A DNA stretch of 64,000 nucleotides from Rubrivivax sp. (GTDB taxonomy: Bacteria > Pseudomonadota > Gammaproteobacteria > Burkholderiales > Burkholderiaceae_C). The stretch lies in the NCBI GenBank assembly GCA_019635315.1, contig JAHBZT010000002.1:124001-188000 (forward strand), in the 5' to 3' direction. The notes below the pieces were generated by a model. That model saw only the letters and a program-made list of their open reading frames with translations, was not told where the DNA came from and searched no databases. The position numbers were made by a program, and so were the translations under genes. Shown one piece after another: positions 20,352-29,573 of this stretch. Position 1 is the stretch's first letter; each line of letters opens with the position of its first letter.

Positions 20352-23300
20352 TCACGGCGGCGCGCGGCCGAACAGCGTGTCCAGCGCACCCAGGAAGGCC
20401 TTGAAGTCCAGCGGCTTGGTCCAGTAGTCGGCCATGCCGGCGCGCAGCGCGCGCTGGATGTCCTCGGGCATCGCGTTGGCCGACAGCGCGATGCACGGGA
20501 TGCCGGCAGTCGCCGGGTTCGCGCGCAGGCGGCGCAGCACCTCGAAGCCGTCCATGTCCGGCAGCTGCATGTCCAGCAGGATCAGCGCCGGCTGCAGCAG
20601 CGCCGCCTGCGCGAGGCCGCTGGTGCCGTCGGCGGCGACATGCAGCTGCAGGTCGTCGCGGCGCGCGATCAGCTCGCCGATGATCATCGCGTTGACCGGG
20701 TTGTCCTCGATGTAGAGCAGCTGGTGCGCCGCGCCGCCGCGCGCCGGCGCCGCCTCGGCGGGGGCGGGCTCCGCGGCGGCGGCCGCCGGCGCGCCCTCGG
20801 CCGCGGGCAGGTGCAGCTCGAAGACGCTGCCCGCGCCGACGCGGCTGCTGACCCGCACCTCGCCGCCCATGCGCTCGACCAGCGCCTTGACGATCGCCAG
20901 CCCGATGCCGGTGCCCTCGACGCTGTCGTCGGCGCCCAGCCGGTTGAAAGGCTCGAAGAGCTGGCGCAGCTGCTGCTCGTCCATGCCCAGACCGGTGTCG
21001 GTCACGCGCAGCACGACGCGGCCGTCGCCGCCGAAGGACTCCACGCGCACCTCGCCGCCGGGGCGGTTGTACTTCAGCGCGTTGGACAGCAGGTTCAGCA
21101 GCGCCTGGCGCAGCCGCGTCGGGTCGGCGGCGACGACGCCGGGCAGCGGCCCGCAGCGCAGCCGCACCTGGCGCAGCTCGCGCAGCGGCTCCAGCAGCGG
21201 CAGTGCCTGCTGCACCAGCGGCTCCAGCGCCACCGGCTGCAGCGTGATGCGCACCTCGCCGCCTTCCAGGCTGGCGAGGTCGAGCACGTCGTTGATCAGG
21301 TCCAGCAGGTGCTGGCCGGCCGATCGGATGTGCTCCAGCCGGCGCCGGCGCGAGGCCGCCGCCTCGTCGCGGCCGCTCTCGTCGGACAGCAGCAGCTGCG
21401 CGAAGCCGAGCACGGCGTTCAGCGGCGTGCGCAGCTCGTGGCTCATGCGCGCCAGGAACTTGCTCTTGGCCTGGCTCTCGCGCAGCGCCAGCTCGCGCTC
21501 GCGGCGCGCGGACTCGGCGCTGCGGATCTCGGTGACGTCCCAGTTGACGCCGATGCGGCGCAGCGGCCGCCCGGCGTCGTCGAACATCGTCGCCGCGCGC
21601 GAGGCCAGCCAGCGCACGCTGCCGTCGGGCCAGACGACGCGGAACTCCTGCTCCACCGGCTCGTGCGTGGTCAGGCCGTGCTGGATGCGCGCGCGTGCCG
21701 ATTCGCGGTCGTCCGGGTGCGCGATGGCGAGCAGTTCCTCCGTGGTCGGCGGCGCCTCGCGCGGCGGGCGCCCGCGCAGCCGCCACATCTGCTCGTCCCA
21801 GTGGATGACGCCGCTGCCCAGCTCGCGCTCCCAGGTGCCGATGCCGGCGCCGCGCGCGGCCAGCGCGGCGCGCTCGGTGGCCTTGCGCAGCGCCTGCTCG
21901 GTGCTGCGCTGGCGGGTGACGTCGATGGCGACGCCGAAGTACAGCGGCAGGTCGCCGCCGCGCTCGATGCGCGTGTGCGCGAGGATCCAGCGCTCGCCGC
22001 CGTCGGCGCGCACGATGCGCAGGCCGAGGTCCAGCGCGTCGCTGCGGCCGGCGTCCCACTCGGCGAAGGCGGCGGCGACCCGCTCGCGGTCGTCGGGGTG
22101 CACGAAACGGCGCAGCCACTCGCCGAAGGTCGGCGCCGGCTCGCCGCGGGCCAGCCCGAACAGCTCGCGCATGCGCTCGCTCCAGTGCGCGCGCGTCGCG
22201 CCGGGCTCCAGGCTCCAGTAGCCGATGCCCGCGGTGCGCGTGACCAGCTCGAAGCGGCCCGACAGCTCCTCGGCCTGGCGGCGCGCGGCGATGCGGTCGG
22301 TGACGTCCAGCGCGACGCCGACGAAGGCCACCGGCTGCCCGCTCGCGTCGCGCTGCACGACGCGGCGCGTCATCACGTGGCGCCAGCTGCCGTCGCTGCG
22401 CCGGTAGCGCGCCTCCATGTCGGTCGGGCGGTCGCTGGCCAGCGCCGCCTGCGCCGAGGCGATGACACCCGGCAGGTCGTCGGGGTGCACGAACGAGCGC
22501 ACCTCCTCCAGCGACAGGCCGTCCGGGCGCGGCGCGATGCCGAGCACGCGCCAGGCCTGGTCGCTGTAGTGCATGCGGTTGGTCTTCAGGTCGTGGCGCC
22601 AGATCGCGATGCCGCCGAGCTCCACCGCGAGGCGCAGCGTGGACTCCGCCTCCTTGACCGCCTGCGCCAGGCGGAAGGGCTCGCTGTCGTCCATCAGCAG
22701 GCCGATCACGCGCTCGGCGCGACCGTCGGCGCCGGCCTTCACGACCCACTGCGACTGCAGCCGCCGCACCACGCCGTCGCCGCCGCGCACGCGGTAGCGC
22801 TGGCTGTAGCGGCCCGGCTTGTGCAGCGACTCGGCGAAGACACGCTGCAGTTCCTCGCGGTCGCCGTCCAGGATGTTGCGCACCGAGATGTCGTAGTGCG
22901 GCACCGCCGCTTCCGGGGCCACGCCCCAGAAGCGGCGCACCTGCTCGTCCCAGCGGCCCTGCATCGTGCGCACGTCGCGTTCCCAGACGCCGATGCGGCC
23001 GAAGGTGCGCGCCAGTTCCAGCAGTTCGGTCACGCGCTCCAGCTCGGCCGCGGCGGCGCGCTGCTCGTCCACCGCCTGCAGCGCGACCAGCCAGCCGCCG
23101 TCGGGCTGCGCCTGCGGGCTGGCGCGCACCCAGCGCACGGCGACGGCGCGCAGCGGCAGCTCGCGCTCGCCGTCGGCCGGCGACCACGCGGCGCCGTCGC
23201 CGGGGGTGTCCAGCAATGCGGCCAGCGGGGTGCCCGGCTGCACGGCGTCGCCGAGCAGTTGCGCGGCGCGGGCATTGCACGCGCGCAGCACCAGGGCGGT

Positions 23301-23399
23301 GTCGAACTGCAGCAGCGGCACCGGTACGAGGTCCTGCCAGGCCGGGGCAGCGGCGGGTGCGGGGGGCTCTGGTGCTGGCGGGGGCCCGTCGATCGGCAT
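20352..23399 (-). CDS. Orphan hybrid sensor histidine kinase with about five PAS domains
   Basis: This 1015-residue cytoplasmic kinase lacks clear membrane segments. An apparent N-terminal PAS (about 25-115) is followed by four better-defined PAS/PAC units near 130-250, 265-390, 395-520 and 525-650, several with the FVHPDD signature. The HisKA domain has the phosphorylated His in ARMSHELRTPLNAVLGF (about 660-725), followed by an HATPase domain and a C-terminal receiver (LLYIEDNPVNAM, LLDMQLPDMDGFE, WTKPLD). No DNA-binding regulator is adjacent, so the phosphate may pass to a distant Hpt or regulator. The ATG at 23399 is preferred; the frame extends to 23516 in low-quality sequence. Confidence 0.9.
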   Translation of the reverse strand: MPIDGPPPAPEPPAPAAAPAWQDLVPVPLLQFDTALVLRACNARAAQLLGDAVQPGTPLAALLDTPGDGAAWSPADGERELPLRAVAVRWVRASPQAQPDGGWLVALQAVDEQRAAAAELERVTELLELARTFGRIGVWERDVRTMQGRWDEQVRRFWGVAPEAAVPHYDISVRNILDGDREELQRVFAESLHKPGRYSQRYRVRGGDGVVRRLQSQWVVKAGADGRAERVIGLLMDDSEPFRLAQAVKEAESTLRLAVELGGIAIWRHDLKTNRMHYSDQAWRVLGIAPRPDGLSLEEVRSFVHPDDLPGVIASAQAALASDRPTDMEARYRRSDGSWRHVMTRRVVQRDASGQPVAFVGVALDVTDRIAARRQAEELSGRFELVTRTAGIGYWSLEPGATRAHWSERMRELFGLARGEPAPTFGEWLRRFVHPDDRERVAAAFAEWDAGRSDALDLGLRIVRADGGERWILAHTRIERGGDLPLYFGVAIDVTRQRSTEQALRKATERAALAARGAGIGTWERELGSGVIHWDEQMWRLRGRPPREAPPTTEELLAIAHPDDRESARARIQHGLTTHEPVEQEFRVVWPDGSVRWLASRAATMFDDAGRPLRRIGVNWDVTEIRSAESARRERELALRESQAKSKFLARMSHELRTPLNAVLGFAQLLLSDESGRDEAAASRRRRLEHIRSAGQHLLDLINDVLDLASLEGGEVRITLQPVALEPLVQQALPLLEPLRELRQVRLRCGPLPGVVAADPTRLRQALLNLLSNALKYNRPGGEVRVESFGGDGRVVLRVTDTGLGMDEQQLRQLFEPFNRLGADDSVEGTGIGLAIVKALVERMGGEVRVSSRVGAGSVFELHLPAAEGAPAAAAAEPAPAEAAPARGGAAHQLLYIEDNPVNAMIIGELIARRDDLQLHVAADGTSGLAQAALLQPALILLDMQLPDMDGFEVLRRLRANPATAGIPCIALSANAMPEDIQRALRAGMADYWTKPLDFKAFLGALDTLFGRAPP

Positions 23400-23534
23400 G
23401 CGTGGAATTTCAGGGCGGCAGTACGGCGTGGGGCGGGACGTCGCCGGGGTGACGCGGCCGGCCGACGCGGCGCGCCGACAATGCCGCGGTCCGGGCCGGG
23501 TTCCCAGTCCCGGCATTGTCGATCAGGGGAAGGC

Positions 23535-25382
23535 ATGGCGGAAGAGCGGGTGGACGGACGCGCGGGGCCGGTGCGCCGGCTGAAGGCCGCGGTGCATGGC
23601 GCGGTGGTCGGCATCGAGGTCGAGGCCGGGCAGCAGGTGGCCGCCGGGCAGGTGCTGCTGGTGCAGGAAGCGATGAAGATGGAGGTGCCGCTCGAGGCCC
23701 CTGCGGCCGGCCGCGTGCGCGCGATCGCGGTCGCGGTCGGCGAGGTCGTCGCCGAGGGTGCGCTGCTGATCGAGTTCGAGCCCGGCGCCGCCGCGGACGA
23801 GGGCACGACCGCCGGTCCTGCCGCCGCTGCGCCGCCCGACCCGGCCCGGCCGCGCGCCGACCTGCAGGCCCTGCGCGCGCGCCGGGCCTTGCTGGACGAC
23901 GCGGCGCGGCCCGAGGCGGTCGCGCGTCGCCATGCCACCGGCCGGCGCATGGTGCGCGAGAACCTCGCCGCGCTGCTGGACGAGGGCAGCTTCAGCGAAT
24001 ACGGCGCCTTCGCGGTCGCCGCGCAGCGCAGCCGGCGCACGCTGGATGACCTGCAGCGCCACACGCCGGCCGACGGCCTGGTCACCGGCACCGGCACCGT
24101 CGCCGGCCGGCCGGTGGCGGTGATGGCCTACGACTACACGGTGCTCGCCGGCACCCAGGGCGTGTTCAACCATGCCAAGAGCGACCGCCTGCTCGAGCTG
24201 GCGGCGCGCCAGCGCCTGCCGCTGGTGCTGTTCGCCGAAGGCGGCGGCGGCCGTCCCGGCGACGTCGACTGGCTGGGCGTCGCCGGCCTGGACTGCACGA
24301 CCTTCGCGCGGCTGGCGGCGCTGTCCGGGCAGGTGCCGCTGGTCGGCGTCGTCGCCGGGCGCTGCTTCGCCGGCAATGCCGCGCTGCTGGGCTGCTGCGA
24401 CGTGATCGTCGCCGCCGAGGGCAGCAGCATCGGCCTCGGCGGCCCGGCGATGATCGAAGGCGGCGGGCTGGGCCGCGTCGAAGCCGACGCCGTCGGGCCG
24501 GTCGCGGACCTCGCCGCGGCCGGCGTGGTGGACCTGCGCGTGCCCGACGAGGCGGCGGCGGTGGCTGCCGCGCGCGACCTGCTGGCGCTGCTGGGCGGCA
24601 CGGCGGCAGCCGACAGCGGCCCCGGCGCCGAGGCGCTGACCTTGCGCCAGGCGCTGCCCGAGAACCGCAATGCGCTGTACGACCCGCGCCGCATCGTCGA
24701 GACGGTGATGGACGCGGGCAGCGTGGTCGAGCTGCGGCGCGAGTTCGGCACCGGCGTCGTCACCGTGCTCGCGCGGCTGGGCGGCCATGCGGTGGCGGTG
24801 CTGGCCAGCCAGCCGCGCCACCTGGGCGGCGCGCTGGACCGCGACGCCTGCGACAAGCTCGCGCGTTTCCTGCAGCTGGCCGACGCGCATGGCCTGCCGG
24901 TCGTCAGCTTCGTCGACACGCCGGGCTTCATGGTCGGGCCCGAGAGCGAGCGGACCGGCATGGTGCGCCACGCCGCGCGGCTGTTCCTGGGCGCCGCCGC
25001 GCTGCGCGTGCCCTGGCTGGCGGTGCTGCTGCGCCGCGGCTACGGGCTGGGCGCGATGGCGCTGACGGGCGGTCACTTCCACGCCCCGCTGGCGACCTGC
25101 GCCTGGCCGAGCGGCGAATTCGGCGCGATGGGCCTGGAGGGTGCGGTGAAGCTGGGCTTCCGCAAGGAACTGGAGGCGGCGCCGGCCGCCGAGCGCGATG
25201 CCCTGTTCCGCCGCCTGCTCGGCGAGGCCATCGCACGCGGGCAGGCGCTGAACATGGCCAGCCACCTGGAGATCGACGAGGTCATCGACCCGGCCGAGAC
25301 GCGCGACTGGCTGCTGCGCCACCTGGCCGTGGCGCGCGCGCGGCCGCTGCCGCCGCGGCGGCCGTTCGTCGACGCGTGGTGA
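23535..25382 (+). CDS. Biotinyl carrier domain fused to acyl-CoA carboxyltransferase
   Basis: This 615-residue protein joins a biotinyl domain (about residues 13-85, biotinylation motif QEAMKME with the acceptor Lys) to a full carboxyltransferase with N- and C-lobes (about residues 110-600; oxyanion-hole segments SSIGLGGPAMIEGGGLG and PRHLGGALD, then SFVDTPGFMVGPESE). It probably carboxylates an acyl-CoA with a biotin carboxylase encoded elsewhere, as none is in the window. Usually the carrier is attached to the carboxylase subunit, so this carrier-carboxyltransferase order is unusual. GGGGAAGG precedes the ATG at 23535. Substrate is not predictable. Confidence 0.88.
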   Translation: MAEERVDGRAGPVRRLKAAVHGAVVGIEVEAGQQVAAGQVLLVQEAMKMEVPLEAPAAGRVRAIAVAVGEVVAEGALLIEFEPGAAADEGTTAGPAAAAPPDPARPRADLQALRARRALLDDAARPEAVARRHATGRRMVRENLAALLDEGSFSEYGAFAVAAQRSRRTLDDLQRHTPADGLVTGTGTVAGRPVAVMAYDYTVLAGTQGVFNHAKSDRLLELAARQRLPLVLFAEGGGGRPGDVDWLGVAGLDCTTFARLAALSGQVPLVGVVAGRCFAGNAALLGCCDVIVAAEGSSIGLGGPAMIEGGGLGRVEADAVGPVADLAAAGVVDLRVPDEAAAVAAARDLLALLGGTAAADSGPGAEALTLRQALPENRNALYDPRRIVETVMDAGSVVELRREFGTGVVTVLARLGGHAVAVLASQPRHLGGALDRDACDKLARFLQLADAHGLPVVSFVDTPGFMVGPESERTGMVRHAARLFLGAAALRVPWLAVLLRRGYGLGAMALTGGHFHAPLATCAWPSGEFGAMGLEGAVKLGFRKELEAAPAAERDALFRRLLGEAIARGQALNMASHLEIDEVIDPAETRDWLLRHLAVARARPLPPRRPFVDAW

Positions 25383-25413
25383 CGAGGCCGGCCGCTGCAG
25401 CGGCCGTCTCGTC
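25381..25413. terminator. Long hairpin after the biotinyl-carboxyltransferase gene
   Basis: The 16-base self-complementary ggccgctgcagcggcc (25390-25405) is flanked by the pairing arms gacgag and ctcgtc. It lies between two convergent genes and overlaps the upstream stop. No T-run follows, so the terminator call is tentative. Confidence 0.45.
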
Positions 25414-25454
25414 GGCGGCCGGACCGGGCGCCCTATCGGCTGCCATATCGGCCG

Positions 25455-26216
25455 CTACATCGGCCGAAAGCGCCAGGCCCAGGCCTGGCTGACCTGCAGC
25501 TTCTCCGGGTGCTGCTTCAGGTGCAGCACGATGCGCCCGGCGTCGTCGCGCTGCGCACGAGCGATCGCGCTCGCGCGCACGATGACGCCGCGGTGCACCT
25601 GCCAGAAGTCCTCCGGGTCCAGGCCGTCGGCGATCTCCTTCAGCGGCTTGCGCACATGGGCCTCGTCGCCGGCGGTGACGATGCGCGTGTATTTCTCGTC
25701 GCTCTGGAAGAACAGCACCTCGTCGATGCCGAACATCTTGATCGTGTCGCCGACGCTGGCGCTCAGCCAGCGCAGCCGTGTCGCCGGGTTGGCGCGCTGC
25801 TGCAGCTGCTGCGCCAGTTGCTCGACGACGGCGTCCAGCGCCGGCACCGCGGCCTTCGCGGCCAGCCGCTCGCGCAGCCGCTGCACGGCCTGCGCCAGGC
25901 GGTCGGCGGCGATCGGCTTGAGCAGGTAGTCGATCGCGCCGGCCTCGAAGGCCGCCACCGCGTGGCTGTCGTAGGCGGTCGTGAAGACGATGTGGCAGCG
26001 CCCGCTGGCCGCGCGCGCGACGTCCAGGCCCGACAGCCCGGGCATGCGGATGTCCAGGAAGGCGATGTCCGGCGCCTGCGCGTCGATCGCCTCGACCGCC
26101 GCCGGGCCGTGCTCGCACTCGGCGACGATCTCCAGCTCGGGCCAGGCGGCGGCCAGCATGCGCCGCAGCTCGGCGCGCGGCAGGTCCTCGTCGTCGGCGA
26201 TCAGGGCGGTGGGCAT
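25455..26216 (-). CDS. LytTR-type response regulator (AlgR-like)
   Basis: This 253-residue regulator has an N-terminal receiver with the phosphorylated Asp55 in FLDIRMPG and a C-terminal LytTR DNA-binding domain (about residues 145-250; VLFFQSDEKYTRIVT, FWQVHRGVIVRASAI). It lies 16 bases downstream of a LytS/YehU-type kinase and is its obvious partner. LytTR regulators often control surface or exopolysaccharide genes, but no target is evident here. Confidence 0.92.
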   Translation of the reverse strand: MPTALIADDEDLPRAELRRMLAAAWPELEIVAECEHGPAAVEAIDAQAPDIAFLDIRMPGLSGLDVARAASGRCHIVFTTAYDSHAVAAFEAGAIDYLLKPIAADRLAQAVQRLRERLAAKAAVPALDAVVEQLAQQLQQRANPATRLRWLSASVGDTIKMFGIDEVLFFQSDEKYTRIVTAGDEAHVRKPLKEIADGLDPEDFWQVHRGVIVRASAIARAQRDDAGRIVLHLKQHPEKLQVSQAWAWRFRPM

Positions 26217-26232
26217 CGCGGGTGTCCTGGGT

Positions 26233-27579
26233 TCAGTCGATCGGCAGCGTGATGGTCGCGGCCACGCCGCCCTCGGGCCGCGAGCGCAGTTCCAGCGCGG
26301 CCCGCCCGCCGTACATCTGTTGCAGGCGGTCGCGGATGTTGACCAGCCCGAGGCCGCCGCCGCCGCCGCTGGCGCCGAAGCCGGCGCCGTCGTCGGCCAC
26401 GGTCACCGCCAGGCGGCCGTCGTCGGTGCGGCGCGCCTGCACGCGGACCTGCACCGGGCCGATCTTGGGTTCGACGCCATGCTTGACCGCATTCTCGGCC
26501 AGCGAGATCAGCATCAGCGGCGGGAACGGCAGCGCGCGCAGCTCGGGCGCGACATCGACCGACCACTGCAGGCGCGGCATGCGCGCCGCCATCAGCCCCA
26601 GGTAGGCCTGCACGATCTCGAGCTGGCTGCCCAGCGTGGCCGCGGCGCCGCCGTCGCTGCGCAGGCGCGGGATCGCGGCACGCAGGTAGTCCACCAGGCG
26701 GTCGACCATCTCGCTGGCGCGGCCGGGGTCGGTGGCGATCGCGCTGCGCACGCCGGCCAGCGTGTTGAACAGGAAGTGCGGCTCCACCTGCGCAGCCAGC
26801 ACCGACAGGCGCAGCTCGGCCTCGCGCTGCGCGGCCTGCGCGCGTGCCAGCTCGCGCTGCCGGGCCAGCGCGGCCAGGCCCTCGCGTTCGCGCCGCCAGC
26901 GCGCCAGCGCCAGGCCGCCGGCCAGGAGGAACGACAGCAGCGCATGCGCGACATGCGTGTTGATCGACGGCGCGGTGCCGCGCGGCGACGCGGACGTCGG
27001 CTCGCCGCCGCGGCCGGCGCCGGCCTCGGCGTCGGCCTGGCGGATGGTCACGCCGATCATCAGCGCCAGGCGCCGGCGCTGGCCGCTCTCGTCCACCTGG
27101 CCGGTCCATTCGGCGACCTGCTGCTTGACCGGCTCGGCCCCCCACTCGCCGAAGGCGGCGACGGCCACGATGCTGACCAGCACCGCGCCGGCCAGCCCCG
27201 CCCACTCGGCGCGGGGCGACCAACCGCGGCGTGCCGCGGCCAGGCGCACGCGGCTGCCCAGCCAGGGGCCCAGCGCCAGGGGCAGCAGGATGGAGATGAC
27301 GACCTGCGAGATCGCGGCCCAGGGCGCGAGGCCCTCGGCCAGCATCGACAGGCCGATCAGCAGCGCCATCGTGGTCACCACGGTGAGCCCGACGCGGCGC
27401 AACCGCTCGCGGGCCCAGGTCGGGCCGAAGACCGGATAGCGCCGGTAGGCGGTCAGCCAGCCGTGGCCGCGCCCGGTCAGCTCATCCGGCAGCGGCTCGT
27501 CCAGCGCCGGCGGCAGGCCGGCCGCGGCCGTGCCGGGGGCGGCGTGCTCGCCGGCGTCGGTGGGCAGGACGGCAGACAT
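26233..27579 (-). CDS. LytS/AlgZ-type membrane sensor histidine kinase
   Basis: A 448-residue kinase with N-terminal hydrophobic segments near residues 55-90 and 115-135 and a further segment around 200-220. The His_kinase motif QVEPHFLFNTL (about residues 236-246) is typical of the LytS/AlgZ class, and an HATPase domain with DDGAGFG and GGGGGLGLVNIRDRLQ follows. The ATG at 27579 is chosen because residues further upstream are low-complexity Arg/Ala. It pairs with the LytTR regulator directly downstream. The sensed signal is unknown. Confidence 0.88.
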   Translation of the reverse strand: MSAVLPTDAGEHAAPGTAAAGLPPALDEPLPDELTGRGHGWLTAYRRYPVFGPTWARERLRRVGLTVVTTMALLIGLSMLAEGLAPWAAISQVVISILLPLALGPWLGSRVRLAAARRGWSPRAEWAGLAGAVLVSIVAVAAFGEWGAEPVKQQVAEWTGQVDESGQRRRLALMIGVTIRQADAEAGAGRGGEPTSASPRGTAPSINTHVAHALLSFLLAGGLALARWRREREGLAALARQRELARAQAAQREAELRLSVLAAQVEPHFLFNTLAGVRSAIATDPGRASEMVDRLVDYLRAAIPRLRSDGGAAATLGSQLEIVQAYLGLMAARMPRLQWSVDVAPELRALPFPPLMLISLAENAVKHGVEPKIGPVQVRVQARRTDDGRLAVTVADDGAGFGASGGGGGLGLVNIRDRLQQMYGGRAALELRSRPEGGVAATITLPID

Positions 27580-27767
27580 GGTGCAAGGGTACCGCGGACG
27601 GGACCGGACGGGCCCGGCGGCGTGACGAGCCCGGCTGCCCGCGCGACGAAGCCTACCCATGGCGCGACGAAGCCCGGCCGCCACACGGCGCATGCCGCAC
27701 GACGCACGCCGCCGGCCCGGCTGGGTTACCCTGCGCGCACCCAGCCACCCACCTGCCGGAGACCCGC

Positions 27768-28787
27768 ATGTTCCCCACCGCCATCGCCGGCAGCCTGCCC
27801 AAGCCCGCCTGGCTGGCCGAGACGCACAAGCTGTGGCCGCGCTGGAAGGCCGACGGCGCCGAGCGTGCGCAGGCCCAGCGCGACGCCACGCTGCTGTGGA
27901 TCAAGACCCAGGAGGATGCCGGCCTGGCCGTCATCGGCGACGGCGAGATGAGCCGCCAGCACTTCGTGCACGGCTTCCTCGAGCAGGTCGAGGGCATCGA
28001 CTTCGAGCACAAGGTCGAGATGGGCATCCGCGCCGACCGCTACAAGGCGATGGTGCCGCAGGTGGTGGCGCCGCTGCGCCTGAAGGGCCGCGTGCACGAG
28101 GCCGAGGCGAGGCTGCTGCGCGCGCACACGACGCGGCGCACCAAGTTCACGCTGCCGGGGCCGATGACCATCGTCGACACGGTGGCCGACCGCTTCTACG
28201 GCGACCGCGTGAAGATGGCCTTCGCGTTCGCCGAACTGCTGAACCAGGAGGCGCGCGCGCTGCAGGCCGACGGCATCGACGTGATCCAGTTCGACGAGCC
28301 GGCCTTCAACGTCTACATGGCCGAGGCCGCCGACTGGGGCGTGAAGGCGCTGGAGCGCGCCGCCGCGGGGCTGACCTGCACGACCGCCGTGCACATCTGC
28401 TACGGCTACGGCATCGAGGCCAACATCGCGTGGAAGCAGACGCTGGGCGGGCAGTGGCGGCACTACGAGCAGGTCTTCCCGGCGCTGGCCGCGAGCCGGA
28501 TCGACCAGGTCAGCCTGGAGTGCATCCACTCGCACGTGCCGCCGGAACTGATGGCGCTGCTGCAGGGCAAGGACGTGATGGTCGGCGTGATCGACGTCGC
28601 CAGCGACGAGGTCGAGACGCCCGAGGAGGTGGCGGCGACGATCGCCACCGCGCTGCGCCACGTGCCGCGCGAGCGGCTGATCGCCTGCACCAACTGCGGC
28701 ATGGCGCCGATGGACCGTGCGATCGCGGAGGCCAAGCTGCGTGCGCTGGTCGAGGGTGCGGCGCTGGCGTCGGCGCGCGCGGGCTGA
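27768..28787 (+). CDS. Stand-alone core-MetE type methionine synthase
   Basis: This 339-residue protein corresponds only to the catalytic C-terminal barrel of cobalamin-independent methionine synthase. Candidate zinc ligands are in VHICYGYG and CTNCGMAPM, and IQFDEPAFNVYM matches the MetE/UROD barrel. The folate-binding N-terminal half of full MetE is absent, so the methyl donor may not be a standard folate. The accessory DUF1852 (MesX) protein known to accompany one such subfamily is not adjacent. A CGGAGAC ribosome site precedes the ATG. It is divergent from the kinase gene with 188 bases between. Confidence 0.85.
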   Translation: MFPTAIAGSLPKPAWLAETHKLWPRWKADGAERAQAQRDATLLWIKTQEDAGLAVIGDGEMSRQHFVHGFLEQVEGIDFEHKVEMGIRADRYKAMVPQVVAPLRLKGRVHEAEARLLRAHTTRRTKFTLPGPMTIVDTVADRFYGDRVKMAFAFAELLNQEARALQADGIDVIQFDEPAFNVYMAEAADWGVKALERAAAGLTCTTAVHICYGYGIEANIAWKQTLGGQWRHYEQVFPALAASRIDQVSLECIHSHVPPELMALLQGKDVMVGVIDVASDEVETPEEVAATIATALRHVPRERLIACTNCGMAPMDRAIAEAKLRALVEGAALASARAG

Positions 28788-28818
28788 GTGCGGCCCGACC
28801 CTCGGCCTATCGCTCGGC

Positions 28819-29526
28819 CTATCGTTCGGCCAGCACCGCCAGCACGTCGGAGCGGAACTCGCGCCGGTAGAGCACCAGCACCACGGCGGCTGTCGCCGCG
28901 ACCAGCGCCCAGGGCGAGAAAAACCAGGCGCAGGCCGCGAAGCTCATGTAGTAGGCGCGCAGCCCGTCGTTGAAGCTCTCGGCGGCCAGGCCCATCACCC
29001 GGCCGGCGCGGTCGGCGAAGGCCTCGCGCTCGGCCTCGTCGCCGAAGCGATCGTGCGCCGGCGCCGCGGCCACCAGCAGCGCGCCGAAGCCATACTGGCG
29101 CAGGCTCCAGGTGAAGCGGAAGAACGCGTAGACGAAGATCGCCACCAGCACCACGACCTTGAGGTCGAACACCAGCAGCGAGGTGCGCGCGGCGAACGGG
29201 ATCTCGGCGACCAGGCTGCTCGCCTGCTCGGTGGTCGACAGCACCGCGAGCAGGCCGCCGATGATGAGGATGGTCGTCGACGCGAAGAACGAGGGGCTGG
29301 TGGACAGACTCTGCACGACGACGCCGTCGACGACGCGGTTGTCGCGCCGGCTCGTCTGCCGCATCCAGCGCATGCGCTCGCGGTTGGTCAGCGCCAGCAG
29401 CGACGGCGTGCTGCGCGCCCGTTGGCGGGCGAAGGCCGCGTAGCCGGCCCAGGCGCCGAAGAACAGCGCCAGGGCCAGCCAGTCCGGGGCCGGCAGCACG
29501 TGCCACAGGGTCAGCAGCGTCTCCAC
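28819..29526 (-). CDS. DUF599 family membrane protein
   Basis: This 235-residue protein has about four hydrophobic segments (residues 15-30, 75-95, 115-140 and 195-220). The conserved region NRERMRWMRQTSRRDNRVVDG between the first two is characteristic of DUF599. Function is unknown. It ends convergent to the methionine synthase gene 31 bases away; its stop lies in a short repeat of cggcctatcg units. Confidence 0.88.
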   Translation of the reverse strand: METLLTLWHVLPAPDWLALALFFGAWAGYAAFARQRARSTPSLLALTNRERMRWMRQTSRRDNRVVDGVVVQSLSTSPSFFASTTILIIGGLLAVLSTTEQASSLVAEIPFAARTSLLVFDLKVVVLVAIFVYAFFRFTWSLRQYGFGALLVAAAPAHDRFGDEAEREAFADRAGRVMGLAAESFNDGLRAYYMSFAACAWFFSPWALVAATAAVVLVLYRREFRSDVLAVLAER

Positions 29527-29573
29527 GCGCGGACTGTAGCGCCGCCGCCGCCGGGCGCCGGGTCAGGCGCGGG

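Noticed and set aside
20640-23534. Long plus-strand open frame opposite the hybrid kinase, merging into the biotinyl-carboxyltransferase frame
   Set aside because: Only the part from the ATG at 23535 resembles proteins; the upstream part mirrors the kinase gene on the other strand.
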